A stretch of DNA of 64,000 nt, taken from a virus. The DNA is taken from positions 62,001 to 126,000 of the IMG/VR virus record IMGVR_UViG_3300046170_000519. One strand, 5' to 3'. Positions 31,886 through 39,655 of this stretch are shown here, piece after piece (within the stretch, counting starts at the first letter, position 1; each line of letters opens with the position of its first letter). The notes beneath the pieces are model-generated. The model was not told where the DNA came from, made no database searches, and saw only the letters and a list, made by a program, of their open reading frames with translations. The translations under genes and the position numbers were made by a program.

Positions 31886-32886
31886 ACTTCAATATAATCT
31901 GTATTATAAAGAGAAGTTAAATTATTTCCACCTGAATAACTTATTGAGCTTTGCAAGTCTTGCATTATTTCTTTTAATTTTTCTTCATAGCTCATTTCAT
32001 TGGAAGGAATGTTCGTAAGTTTTCCTTCAATGTTGTTGTTGTGGCCTTTGTTTTGAAAACTGGCAGAACCAAAATAAGCTTTATAAGGAGCGTTATTAAT
32101 GGTAGTGAAGCTTGCAGGACTATCTATACAAGATGCGAATAAGCCTCCAGCCATAACCATGTTAGCTCCAGCAACCAAAGCTTTAGCAATGTCTCCATTA
32201 TGCTTAATTCCGCCATCCGCAATGATTGGAACTTTTTGAGGTATGTCAAAGTCTTCAGAAGTAGATGCATTTGAAATCATAAAACCATTTTCTTTACTAA
32301 AGCTAGTGTTGGAGCATTTTTTAACACAGGAAAACATGGGCATTGTAAAGCCTGTTTTATCCTTCGTTGTGCATGGAGATCCTTGGCCTATGCCAACTTT
32401 TACAGCATCAGCTCCCCAAGCTGAAAGATCAATGACGGCTTCAGGTACTGCAACATTGCCAGCGATAATTTTTGTTTCAGGTAGGTGCTTTTTAATCCAC
32501 TCAATCATTACCTTCATTCGCTTACAATGACCGTGAGCAATATCAATTGTTAAGCAATCAACTCGATGACCTCTCTTGCCAATTTCTTGAATTGCAATTT
32601 TGTCTTTAATTTTTGCTCCTACGCTAAACGAAATAAATTTCCAATCTTGAGCATTAGCAATATCTTCAGTTAGATCACGATCAAATCTATGCATGATATA
32701 AAAATAAAGATTTTCACTCATCCACTTTGCTATATCGATATTGACAACAGACTTCATGTTAGCAGGGATAATGGGTAAAATAAATTTTTGCCCTAGAAAT
32801 TCAACAGATGTATCACAATCTATTCTACTATGAACTTCATTGTATCGAGGCACTAAAGCTACATCTGAATATTTCAAATATTTCAT
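31882..32886 (-). CDS. GMP reductase / IMPDH-family protein without CBS domains
   Basis: 334 residues. The TIM-barrel core is complete: FILPIIPANMKSVV near residue 34, VDCLTIDIAHGHCKRMKVMIEWIKKHLPETKIIAGNVAVPEA (about 109-150), the catalytic loop VGIGQGSPCTTKDKTG with its Cys (about 165-180), and VPIIADGGIKHNGDIAKALVAGANMVMAGGLFA (about 218-250), the phosphate-binding site. CBS domains are absent and the length fits GuaC, which converts GMP to IMP with NADPH. An IMP dehydrogenase lacking CBS is the alternative. The neighbouring deoxyribosyltransferase-like gene points to purine recycling. Confidence 0.85.
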   Translation of the reverse strand: MKYLKYSDVALVPRYNEVHSRIDCDTSVEFLGQKFILPIIPANMKSVVNIDIAKWMSENLYFYIMHRFDRDLTEDIANAQDWKFISFSVGAKIKDKIAIQEIGKRGHRVDCLTIDIAHGHCKRMKVMIEWIKKHLPETKIIAGNVAVPEAVIDLSAWGADAVKVGIGQGSPCTTKDKTGFTMPMFSCVKKCSNTSFSKENGFMISNASTSEDFDIPQKVPIIADGGIKHNGDIAKALVAGANMVMAGGLFASCIDSPASFTTINNAPYKAYFGSASFQNKGHNNNIEGKLTNIPSNEMSYEEKLKEIMQDLQSSISYSGGNNLTSLYNTDYIEV

Positions 32887-33131
32887 AAATGAGATTTTAA
32901 ATCATTGCAGAGGTTAGAGACTAGCTCTCCGCTAACTCTGAGTTTATGCTTATTTCTGATAACATGATAGAAATTTTCATTCTCGATTAAAATAATTAAA
33001 GAACATTGATTGAATAGTAAATCTCCATGCACTCGTTTAAATTCTTTTTCTAAGGAATTTATTATGAGATCTTGAGTCTGACCAAAACCAAAGCGGAAAT
33101 TATAATTTAGTACATTGTCTATAATAATCAT
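32883..33131 (-). CDS. unknown small protein
   Basis: 82 residues from ATG 33131 (MIIIDNVLNYNFRFGFGQTQDLIINSLEKEFKRVHGD). A TTG at 33161 would only add a hydrophobic stretch. It is coupled to the GMP reductase-like gene by ATGA. No known motif. Confidence 0.5.
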   Translation of the reverse strand: MIIIDNVLNYNFRFGFGQTQDLIINSLEKEFKRVHGDLLFNQCSLIILIENENFYHVIRNKHKLRVSGELVSNLCNDLKSHL

Positions 33132-33195
33132 GACATATATATGTAATAAAAAGAGTAGCAAGCTGTTGCGAAAAATAAAAATTGTAAAATCTCCA

Positions 33196-33735
33196 TTATC
33201 TATAATCCTTTCTTAATAATCTCCAGCGATCTGAATCAATTGGTTTACTGCCATTATCTATAGCATACAACATTTCTATAACTTCGTCAAGACTATTGTA
33301 AATATATTTATGAGGCAACATTCCTAGCATCCATAAAGGAGTTTTAGCCTTGCCCCCTTCCATGCTGATAAATACAGGTTTCTTTTCTCTCACAGCGGTA
33401 ACAATTTCTTCTGCACTACCCCAGCTTGCAACATCTGGAACCAAGTGAGCGATGATAAAATCACTACGATCAACTAAATTTAGGTCATAAGCTCGAACAG
33501 TTTTCATTTTTTCGGTGACCCGATCATACTGTTTGGTCTTCATCCAAGTTTCCATTTCTTGTCGAGACGCTTCATCTTCTTCAACATCTTTTATGAATGG
33601 CTTTTCATAAGGATTAAAGCAAGTAATCTCAAGAGGAGTAAGTTTATCAGTAACTTCTTTTCTCCAATCCCTGCCGCTGAGATATTGCATATGACCAACT
33701 AAATATGTTCGAGTTTTATATAAAAGATTTTTCAT
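33196..33735 (-). CDS. nucleoside 2-deoxyribosyltransferase-like protein
   Basis: 179 residues. TYLVGHMQYLSGRDWRKEVTDKL (about 10-32) and LNLVDRSDFIIAHLVPDVASWGSAEEIVTAVREKKPVFIS (about 85-124) match the nucleoside deoxyribosyltransferase-like fold: an N-terminal strand with a G-x-x-x-x motif, then the SDFIIA.....SxGSAxEI block with Glu at the nucleophile-like position. Such proteins swap bases on deoxyribose or cleave N-glycosidic bonds. It is downstream of an AGTGGACTATAA box. Confidence 0.7.
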   Translation of the reverse strand: MKNLLYKTRTYLVGHMQYLSGRDWRKEVTDKLTPLEITCFNPYEKPFIKDVEEDEASRQEMETWMKTKQYDRVTEKMKTVRAYDLNLVDRSDFIIAHLVPDVASWGSAEEIVTAVREKKPVFISMEGGKAKTPLWMLGMLPHKYIYNSLDEVIEMLYAIDNGSKPIDSDRWRLLRKDYR

Positions 33736-33741
33736 AATACA

Positions 33742-33753
33742 TTATAGTCCACT
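33742..33753 (-). promoter_or_regulatory. candidate promoter box AGTGGACTATAA, copy 2
   Basis: Exact second copy of the 12-mer seen at 25559-25570, here followed by T (TATAAT) and 6 nt further the ATG at 33735. Two exact copies, both ahead of transcription units, make chance less likely in a sequence this AT-rich, but no functional data exist. Confidence 0.4.
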
Positions 33754-33786
33754 AGTTTTATTGCCGCTGAATATTTTTTTTCTTGG

Positions 33787-34842
33787 CTACTTGATTTGTT
33801 TATTTATTTTGTTTAGCTTTTCAAGCAATCCTTTTCGAACTAACTCTTCTCTAATTCTTCGAGCAGAAGTGAATTTTACACCAACAAGCTTTGAAACTTC
33901 ATCAATTGTTTTTCCTTCTTTAAAATATTTTAACATTAAGCTTCTCTCTTCGTCTGTAAAAGGTCTATTCCTGCTTACAGTTTGTTTGGTTAATTTTAAA
34001 CTTTTTATAGCTCCCCAAACTTTTTTCGTTGAATATTTTAAATTAAATAATTTTTTATTAATTTGTTCTGCTGTATATCGCTTGGGATTAGATAAAATAT
34101 ATTTTTTTATTTTTTTCTTATCCTCTGCTGTAATTAGTAATTCTTTATTAGAGTTATTAAAAAAATTATTGAGAGCTTTAACCCCTTTTTGAATTGATTC
34201 TACAGAGCCCCCATTCATAACTTCATCAAAATTAAAATAACTCCTAAGTTTAGCTTGAATATTTTTAAAGCTAAAAGATATCGCTTGATGAGTTACTTCA
34301 AGCTTTTCAGCAATTTGATCCTGATTAAAACCTTTGCGAATATAAGAAATAATTAAACCCTCTTGCTCTGTTAGGAGATAAGAATAGGTGTTTAAAACAT
34401 GAAAAAACTTTTTAGAATTAGCTGTAAAATAGATAAAATCATTATCTAAGTCTTCATTCTCTATACCAGCAGTTTCAATGGTCGCTTCAAAAAGACTTTT
34501 TGGACCATCATCCGTTTCAATAATTCCATCTAGCTTCCTGCGATTATAAGACTTGTTTTGAAAACGATAATGAGACCAGACCACTTCATTTTTTGCAAAG
34601 TGGTAAGCTATTTTTTTAAATTCTGCCTGATTGAATTCCTGACCTTCAGAGAAAGTCTTTAAGATTTTGTCTTTACTTTTTAATAAATGCATGTTGCACT
34701 CACTATAAACTTCTTCGTCCGTTAACGCATGAAAACTTTTTTTAAATTTTCCTACGATTCTTTTTATATCTTCTTGAAATTCGCAAAGATATTGATCGTA
34801 AAGATCTGAATTTTTTTGGTTTATTACTTGAAGCTCTTCCAT
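33787..34842 (-). CDS. sigma-70-like factor with extra C-terminal HTH
   Basis: 351 residues. Residues about 8-110 hold a diverged region 2 (YDQYLCEFQEDIKRIVGKFKKSFHALTDEEVYSECNMHLLKS ... EFKKIAYHFAKNEVVWSHYRFQNKSYNRRK). A region 4 helix-turn-helix follows: YSYLLTEQEGLIISYIRKGFNQDQIAEKLEVTHQAISFSFKNIQAKL (about 154-200). Two further helix-turn-helix-like segments lie at about 255-290 and FTDEERSLMLKYFKEGKTIDEVSKLVGVKFTSARRIREEL (about 300-339). It may program late or host-shifted transcription. It overlaps the next gene by 19 nt. Confidence 0.7.
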   Translation of the reverse strand: MEELQVINQKNSDLYDQYLCEFQEDIKRIVGKFKKSFHALTDEEVYSECNMHLLKSKDKILKTFSEGQEFNQAEFKKIAYHFAKNEVVWSHYRFQNKSYNRRKLDGIIETDDGPKSLFEATIETAGIENEDLDNDFIYFTANSKKFFHVLNTYSYLLTEQEGLIISYIRKGFNQDQIAEKLEVTHQAISFSFKNIQAKLRSYFNFDEVMNGGSVESIQKGVKALNNFFNNSNKELLITAEDKKKIKKYILSNPKRYTAEQINKKLFNLKYSTKKVWGAIKSLKLTKQTVSRNRPFTDEERSLMLKYFKEGKTIDEVSKLVGVKFTSARRIREELVRKGLLEKLNKINKQIK

Positions 34843-35891
34843 GTTACATTGCTCCCTTTTTGGTTATACGAACTCGGATATTCGTTCTTCCAATTTACCC
34901 AATGCGAAGTGCGTTGCATCCAAGCTTTAAAAGTTCCTTCTTTAAGATCTAAACTTTTTGCAGCTAAAGATCTAATGTTATTATTTTCTGAAAGAGCTTT
35001 TTTAATTTTGGGTATTAAAGATTTTCTAAAATTATCTCGCTTTAAAGCTAAAGATTTTTGAAGACTAGCTATTCTTTTAGACTCAGCCTCTGTACTTTTA
35101 TCAAAAAAAGGTTTTCCATCAGCCCTTCTTTTAGCCATGACTCTTTTTTGAGTTGCAGAACGTTGTTCACTTGAAACTCTAGGAGGGGGAACTCTTACAA
35201 TTGGGTGATGTTTATCCCACCAAGCTTTATCTTCACACCTGAGCATTAATTTATAAAAAGTAGATCTCCCTATTTTTAAATATTCAGCAGCTTTTTTTCT
35301 GTTGTCGCCATTAAGAACTAATGCATTAATAAGTTGATTTTTAGTTTTCTTTCTTTCTTCTTTGTCCCAAGGAACCCAGCCACCACCATTCCAAATTAAA
35401 CCTTTTCTTTTGGAGACATGTCTGCTGGTGTTTTTACGATGTTTCGCAGACCAATTTTCAGAACCTTTCTTAAAGCCTATATTTTTGCAATCTTTTGCTG
35501 TTGATTTATTAAATCTATTTGTATAACCTTCTGGTCTTGGGATTTCTTTTTTAAATAAAAAATTATTTACATTGGGAAAAGAAGAAGCTTTTATGTCGCT
35601 CCAATCTTCTATAGATAATTTTTTTTGATTACTTGTGTTTTTATAATCTTTATGGAGCATGTAACCCAAGATAGCTTTAACTTTTACCCCTTCATAATCC
35701 TCTTTAGATTTTAAAACGAGAATACTTTTAGCTAAAAAATACGATTTAGCTTTTATGAAACACATAAAGTCTTTTTCTGAAGCATCTTGGTATTGATGCG
35801 TAAAGTACATTAACCAATATTGGTGAAACGGAAAAGACTTTCTTCTAAATTTATATTGAGAACTACGTTTTGGTCTTCCTGCTTTTTTCAT
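34824..35891 (-). CDS. DNA-binding protein with repeated Fis-type HTH
   Basis: 355 residues, highly basic. It starts MKKAGRPKRSSQYKFRRKSFPFHQYW (AT-hook-like GRPKR). Two Fis-type helix-turn-helices are visible: NQLINALVLNGDNRKKAAEYLKIGRSTFYKLML (about 180-212) and PKIKKALSENNNIRSLAAKSLDLKEGTFKAWMQ (about 302-334). Between them is a Pro/Arg linker (VRVPPPRVSSEQRSATQKRVMAKRR). It probably regulates phage transcription or organises DNA; homing-endonuclease accessory domains use similar HTHs, but no nuclease motif is seen. Confidence 0.6.
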   Translation of the reverse strand: MKKAGRPKRSSQYKFRRKSFPFHQYWLMYFTHQYQDASEKDFMCFIKAKSYFLAKSILVLKSKEDYEGVKVKAILGYMLHKDYKNTSNQKKLSIEDWSDIKASSFPNVNNFLFKKEIPRPEGYTNRFNKSTAKDCKNIGFKKGSENWSAKHRKNTSRHVSKRKGLIWNGGGWVPWDKEERKKTKNQLINALVLNGDNRKKAAEYLKIGRSTFYKLMLRCEDKAWWDKHHPIVRVPPPRVSSEQRSATQKRVMAKRRADGKPFFDKSTEAESKRIASLQKSLALKRDNFRKSLIPKIKKALSENNNIRSLAAKSLDLKEGTFKAWMQRTSHWVNWKNEYPSSYNQKGSNVTWKSFK

Positions 35892-35930
35892 AATAAAAGC
35901 AGTGTACCATAGGATAATGTAAAAGTCAAG

Positions 35931-36113
35931 CTATTTCCATTTACAATAATTTGGATTCTCTAACCTTTTTCTTCGCATGTAATCTCTTTTTTGAGCTCTA
36001 CGACGAGAAATATCAGATTCATCATACTTTTTTTGAGCTTTTCGTTGAGCTTCAGTGGTTTTATATTGTTTTTTTTCGTATAAAGTTTCTTTTTTTGGAG
36101 TTTTATGATTCAT
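35931..36113 (-). CDS. very basic small protein
   Basis: 60 residues, MNHKTPKKETLYEKKQYKTTEAQRKAQKKYDESDISRRRAQKRDYMRRKRLENPNYCKWK. About a third of residues are Lys/Arg. Probably a nucleic-acid-binding protein. It is convergent-free and precedes the divergent plus-strand operon at 36165. Not recognised. Confidence 0.5.
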   Translation of the reverse strand: MNHKTPKKETLYEKKQYKTTEAQRKAQKKYDESDISRRRAQKRDYMRRKRLENPNYCKWK

Positions 36114-36142
36114 GACGTGTAAAAGTTTCGTGATTATATTAC

Positions 36143-36148
36143 TATAAT
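36143..36148 (+). promoter_or_regulatory. -10 box of the 36165 operon
   Basis: A perfect TATAAT ends 16 nt before the ATG at 36165. It is followed by GTAGTACACTTAAAC, similar to the leader of the minus-strand gene ending at 27032 (GTGTAACACTTAAAC). No good -35 match is seen. Confidence 0.5.
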
Positions 36149-36164
36149 GTAGTACACTTAAACA

Positions 36165-36974
36165 ATGAAAACAAAAAGAAAAATATTAATAATGGGATTA
36201 CCTGGATCAGGCAAAACGACATTGGCAGAAATGCTAGTAAGTAAATTAGGAGCAGCATGGTTTAATGCTGATGCTGTGAGACAGGATATATATTCCGAGT
36301 TGGGGTTTAATTACGATGATAGAATTAAGCACGCCGAGAGGATGGGGAAATTATGTGACTGGGCTAAAATAGGTGGAGGATACGTAGTAGCAGACTTCGT
36401 ATGTCCTGTGCAGGAAGCTCGTAAAGCCTTTAATGCAGATTTCACTATATGGGTTGATAGAATTCAAGAGGGAAGATATGAAGACACAAATAAAATGTTT
36501 GAAAAACCTATGAATTATGACATCAGGTTGATTGACGGAACTCCTGAAGAATGGACTACTCAAGTTTTAAATAAATTAGAAGAAACAGAAAAATGGAACA
36601 ATCAAGCTCCTACAGCATTGTTAATTGGAAGATATCAACCTTTTCATGTAGGGCATAAAACTCTAGTGAAAGAAGCTATTGACCGTACAGGTCAATGCTG
36701 CATTGCTTTAAGAGATGTAGGAGGCATAGACGAAAAAAATCCTTATAATTTTGAAGAAGTTAAAGCAGAAATAATGTCCGCCTGTATAGAATTTGGAGAT
36801 AAAATTAAAGTTGTCGAGCTTCCAAATATCACTGATGTATTTTATGGTAGGGGAGTTGGATATAATATAGAACAGCTGGAATTAAGTAAAGAAATGCAAG
36901 CTATATCAGCGACAAGGATAAGAGCTGGGGAAATTAGTCAAGACGGTAAACTCACAGGGAAGCGACCTGAATAA
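36165..36974 (+). CDS. APS kinase-like / HxGH nucleotidyltransferase fusion
   Basis: 269 residues. N-terminal domain (about 1-145): Walker A GLPGSGKTTLAEML, then WFNADAVRQDIYSELGFNYDDRIKHAERMGKLCDWAKIGGGYVVADFVCP, which follows the adenylylsulfate kinase pattern (DADxVR...LGFxxxDRIxxxER...DxGGxVVxxFVxP). C-terminal domain (about 150-269): LIGRYQPFHVGHKTLVKEAI with the HxGH motif and ISATRIRAGEI near the end, as in NMN adenylyltransferase-type enzymes. It could form PAPS from APS and activate a second substrate. Because the same protein pairs both activities, PAPS synthesis with a small sulfurylase-like half, or NAD-type chemistry, are both open. Confidence 0.72.
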   Translation: MKTKRKILIMGLPGSGKTTLAEMLVSKLGAAWFNADAVRQDIYSELGFNYDDRIKHAERMGKLCDWAKIGGGYVVADFVCPVQEARKAFNADFTIWVDRIQEGRYEDTNKMFEKPMNYDIRLIDGTPEEWTTQVLNKLEETEKWNNQAPTALLIGRYQPFHVGHKTLVKEAIDRTGQCCIALRDVGGIDEKNPYNFEEVKAEIMSACIEFGDKIKVVELPNITDVFYGRGVGYNIEQLELSKEMQAISATRIRAGEISQDGKLTGKRPE

Positions 36975-37321
36975 TGAAAAAGTATAAAACTTTTTTCTGT
37001 GATATAGATGGTACAATATTCAAATACAGAAAATTCGAAAAATATCAAACATCTAAGGCTGAAGTAATAGAGTCTACAAAAGAATATTTAATCAAAGCTC
37101 AAGAAGAAGGGCATATGATAATTCTTACAACGGCTAGACCAGAGTATTTAAGAGCTCACACAGAAAAAGAATTACAAGAAAATGAAATTCCCTATAGTAA
37201 ATTAATTATGGAGATAGAGAGAGGACCTAGATATTTGATTAATGATATGGATCCAGATAAACCTGGCAAAAGAGCTATTGGCATAAATCTGATTAGAGAT
37301 CAAGGAATCACTAAAAAATGA
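36974..37321 (+). CDS. small HAD-family phosphatase-like protein
   Basis: 115 residues. FFCDIDGTIFKYR is HAD motif I (DxDGT), IILTTARPEYLR motif II (T at TTARP), and YLINDMDP the C-terminal acidic motif (DMD). The cap domain is absent, giving one of the shortest HAD folds (capsular-biosynthesis type). It is coupled to both neighbours, and probably dephosphorylates a pathway product such as a sugar or nucleoside phosphate. Confidence 0.75.
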   Translation: MKKYKTFFCDIDGTIFKYRKFEKYQTSKAEVIESTKEYLIKAQEEGHMIILTTARPEYLRAHTEKELQENEIPYSKLIMEIERGPRYLINDMDPDKPGKRAIGINLIRDQGITKK

Positions 37322-37830
37322 AATTAAATATTCAATCAGAACAATTTCCAAATGTATTTTACGGAATCATTGAAATACCAAAAGAATCAAATGTAAAGTG
37401 TGAACTAAATGAAGGCTTTAACATGATTGAGTTTGATAGAGAGTTGAGCAACTCAATGATATATCCTGGGAATTATGGATTTATACCTTCAACGCTGGCT
37501 GAAGATGGGGATCCTGTGGATATAGTAATGATTGATAGTGATCCACATATTGAGGCTGGAACTTTGGTTAAACTAAAACCTTTAGGAATACTAAAAATGA
37601 TGGATTGCGGATTTATTGATAATAAAATATTAACAACAACAAGCAAAGATAAAAGCATTAATGATATAACAGATGTTTACGAAAAATTTTTAGATAAGAC
37701 TAAAGACTTTTTCGCAAATTATAAAAACCTAGATAATCAAAAAGTTGTGATAGGAGGGTGGAAAGGCAGAGAAGAAGCTCTTGGGTATTTAAAAGATAAG
37801 ATTAAGCCTAAGACAAAATTTCTAAAATAG
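37318..37830 (+). CDS. ppa: inorganic pyrophosphatase (type I)
   Basis: 170 residues, normal for bacterial Ppa. YPGNYGFIPSTLAEDGDPVDIVMID (about 49-73) carries the substrate and metal site with the classic DGDPVD motif, followed by IKEAG-equivalent LGILKMMDCGFIDNKI and a C-terminal FANYKNLDNQKVVIGGW with WKG. It hydrolyses PPi to drive PPi-releasing reactions, which fits the nucleotidyltransferase domain two genes upstream. ATG at 37318 overlaps the HAD stop (ATGA). It converges on the DUF1501 gene, with overlapping 3' ends. Confidence 0.92.
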   Translation: MKLNIQSEQFPNVFYGIIEIPKESNVKCELNEGFNMIEFDRELSNSMIYPGNYGFIPSTLAEDGDPVDIVMIDSDPHIEAGTLVKLKPLGILKMMDCGFIDNKILTTTSKDKSINDITDVYEKFLDKTKDFFANYKNLDNQKVVIGGWKGREEALGYLKDKIKPKTKFLK

Positions 37831-39088
37831 GCTCTCCTTTATGAGCGACCTGGAAAGGTCTTCCAGATGGAGAATAATGAATGTCATTTATGGAAAGACC
37901 TAAAGCATACGCAATTGTCGCATTTAAGTCTTCGGGTTTAACTGGATTCACATCAACTTCCATGCCTTTTTCATCGCTCTGACCATAAATTGTCCCACCT
38001 TTTATAGCTCCTCCAGCAAAAAAAGCTGAAAAAGCTTTAGGCCAGTGATCTCTACCATCCCTTGGGTTAATTTTTGGAGTACGACCAAACTCAGATGTTA
38101 AAACGACTAATGTGTCATTCAATAAACCTCGAACTTCAAGGTCAAAAAGTAGAGCCCCTAACGCCTTATCAATATCAACACAATTTGCAGCAACACGTTC
38201 AAAGTTATTATCATGAGTGTCCCAACCTCCACGGGTAACTTCAACGTAACGCACTTTATTTTCGATCAACCTTCTGGCTAATAAACACCCTTGCCCGAAA
38301 TTGCTTTCACCATACAATTCAACCATAACTTCTGGTTCAGCAGAAATATCAAAAGCTTTTAAGTCATCACTCCGCATGAGTTTTACGGCATCTTTATATA
38401 AATCGGTATATGCACGAATTTTTTTTTGATTGTATCTTTCGCTAAATACAGCATTTAATTGTTCAGCCGTTTTTATTCTATCGTTAAATCGTGAGGCATC
38501 CAAATAATCAGCCATTGAGCTGTTAGCTAACCCTGCCTTAGGATTTCTTATAGGCAAAGCTCCGTAACGAGATTCTAAAAAGCCAGCTCCTCCTCCGCCT
38601 CCACCGATCTTTACATTAGTAGGGATAGTTCTATTTATTGAACCAGAAAGCTTGGAGACCCAACTTCCGAAAGTAGGATGTACAATTGTTCCACGTTTTT
38701 GATAGCTCGTATGCATTAAATAACTAGCTTGTTCATGAGCTCCTTGATTGCTAGTTACAGAGCGAACAATAGCCGCATTATGCATATGCTTCGCAACCGT
38801 AGGTAAATTCTCTGAGAGAAAAACATCATCAACAGTTGTTTTAATAGATTGAACTGGGCCTTGAACATCAGGACTTTGAGGTTTTGGGTCGAAAGTATCA
38901 AGGTGCGACATTGCTCCAGCCATGTTTAAATAGATGACATGACGGGCTTTTGCGGGGCGAGAGCCTGGGGTTAAGGCATAGGAATTGTCGTGAATATAAG
39001 ACCCAACCAATGGCATTAACCCAACTCCTAAATAAGACTTGGCAGCTCTAGCAATAAATTCTCTTCTGTGTATTTCGTTATTTTTCAT
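37808..39088 (-). CDS. DUF1501 family Tat-exported protein
   Basis: 426 residues. The N terminus IHRREFIARAAKSYLGVGLMPLVGS is a twin-arginine signal (RREFIA) typical of DUF1501. Core blocks are VIYLNMAGAMSHLDTFDPKPQ (about 51-71), YVEVTRGGWDTHDNNFERVAANCVDIDKALGALLFDLEVRGLLNDTLVVLTSEFGRTPKINPRDGRDHWPKAFSAFFAGG (about 278-357), which include the GWDTH and SEFGRTP...GRDHWP motifs. Such proteins are abundant in Planctomycetota and Verrucomicrobiota and relate to the alkaline phosphatase/sulfatase fold. The gene is visibly less AT-rich than its neighbours and starts 8 nt after the tmRNA 3' end, both signs of capture from a host. Confidence 0.9.
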   Translation of the reverse strand: MKNNEIHRREFIARAAKSYLGVGLMPLVGSYIHDNSYALTPGSRPAKARHVIYLNMAGAMSHLDTFDPKPQSPDVQGPVQSIKTTVDDVFLSENLPTVAKHMHNAAIVRSVTSNQGAHEQASYLMHTSYQKRGTIVHPTFGSWVSKLSGSINRTIPTNVKIGGGGGGAGFLESRYGALPIRNPKAGLANSSMADYLDASRFNDRIKTAEQLNAVFSERYNQKKIRAYTDLYKDAVKLMRSDDLKAFDISAEPEVMVELYGESNFGQGCLLARRLIENKVRYVEVTRGGWDTHDNNFERVAANCVDIDKALGALLFDLEVRGLLNDTLVVLTSEFGRTPKINPRDGRDHWPKAFSAFFAGGAIKGGTIYGQSDEKGMEVDVNPVKPEDLNATIAYALGLSINDIHYSPSGRPFQVAHKGEPILEILS

Positions 39089-39095
39089 AATAAAT

Positions 39096-39492
39096 TGGTG
39101 GACGTGGGGAGAGTCGAACTCCCGTCTTTAAATCTTCAAAGATATACATCTACAAGTTTAGTTTATTTTTTTTAAAGTTATGATATAAACATCCAACTAA
39201 CTATTTCAATTATTCACTCAAACTTGAGGCCCCCGAATACTCAGTGGTACAGTTTATGAAACAGATAAACTTTTTCTGTTTTGCAGATAGATGACCCCAC
39301 AATCCTTTTATCTGCGTCAAAGGTTGTAAGGTAGCAGATACTAGGCTGCTAAAGCAAGCGAATCGCTGTTTGGCGAGTAAGCTTTGATACGTGACTTGTT
39401 GCCATGTAAACATTTGCACCTTTTTAAGGAGCCAGATGCAACTCCTACTTGCAGTATACTAATTCAATTTAAATCGAATCCAGTACACGCCC
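39096..39492 (-). ncRNA. ssrA: transfer-messenger RNA (tmRNA)
   Basis: About 397 nt. The 5' GGGCGTG pairs with CACGTCC before ACCA at the 3' end, keeping the G3-U pair that marks alanine tmRNA. The 3' part has a T arm (GGGAG-TTCGACT-CTCCC). Near the 5' end AGGAG-TTGCATCTGG-CTCCT with TTGCA/TGCAA forms a pseudoknot (PK1). After it, at 39403, a Gly codon at about nucleotide 90 opens a 20-residue tag (GNKSRIKAY...SDSLALAA, stop at 39341-39343). Nucleotide 90 is also where the E. coli tag begins, and the Ala-Leu-Ala-Ala end matches the protease-recognised tail. Adds a degradation tag to stalled proteins. Confidence 0.9.
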
Positions 39493-39522
39493 ATAAAATT
39501 TTAAAGAACAAGTTGTTGTAGT

Positions 39523-39531
39523 ATTATACCA
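39523..39531 (-). promoter_or_regulatory. extended -10 promoter of tmRNA
   Basis: On the minus strand TGGTATAAT is an extended -10 box with TATAAT at 39528-39523, about 30 nt upstream of the mature 5' end at 39492. The intervening bases would be a short 5' leader removed by RNase P. An 18-nt spacer separates it from GTGTAA (39552-39547), the same hexamer found before several start codons here. Confidence 0.6.
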
Positions 39532-39655
39532 CAAGTTAATTATTTATTACACTTAAATATTGAAATTTTATGTGTATAAATAAGTAATGATTCATCATGT
39601 TACAATTCAACAGTTAATAATATTACTAAGTATAAGTATAGCCTTAGCGTTTTTT

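Noticed and set aside
39096-39102. tmRNA 3' end as a prophage attachment site
   Set aside because: No integrase gene and no second copy of the sequence were seen in the window, so integration cannot be claimed.
39210-39419. Open frame inside the tmRNA gene
   Set aside because: It lies wholly within the tmRNA and runs in a different frame from the tag ending LALAA.
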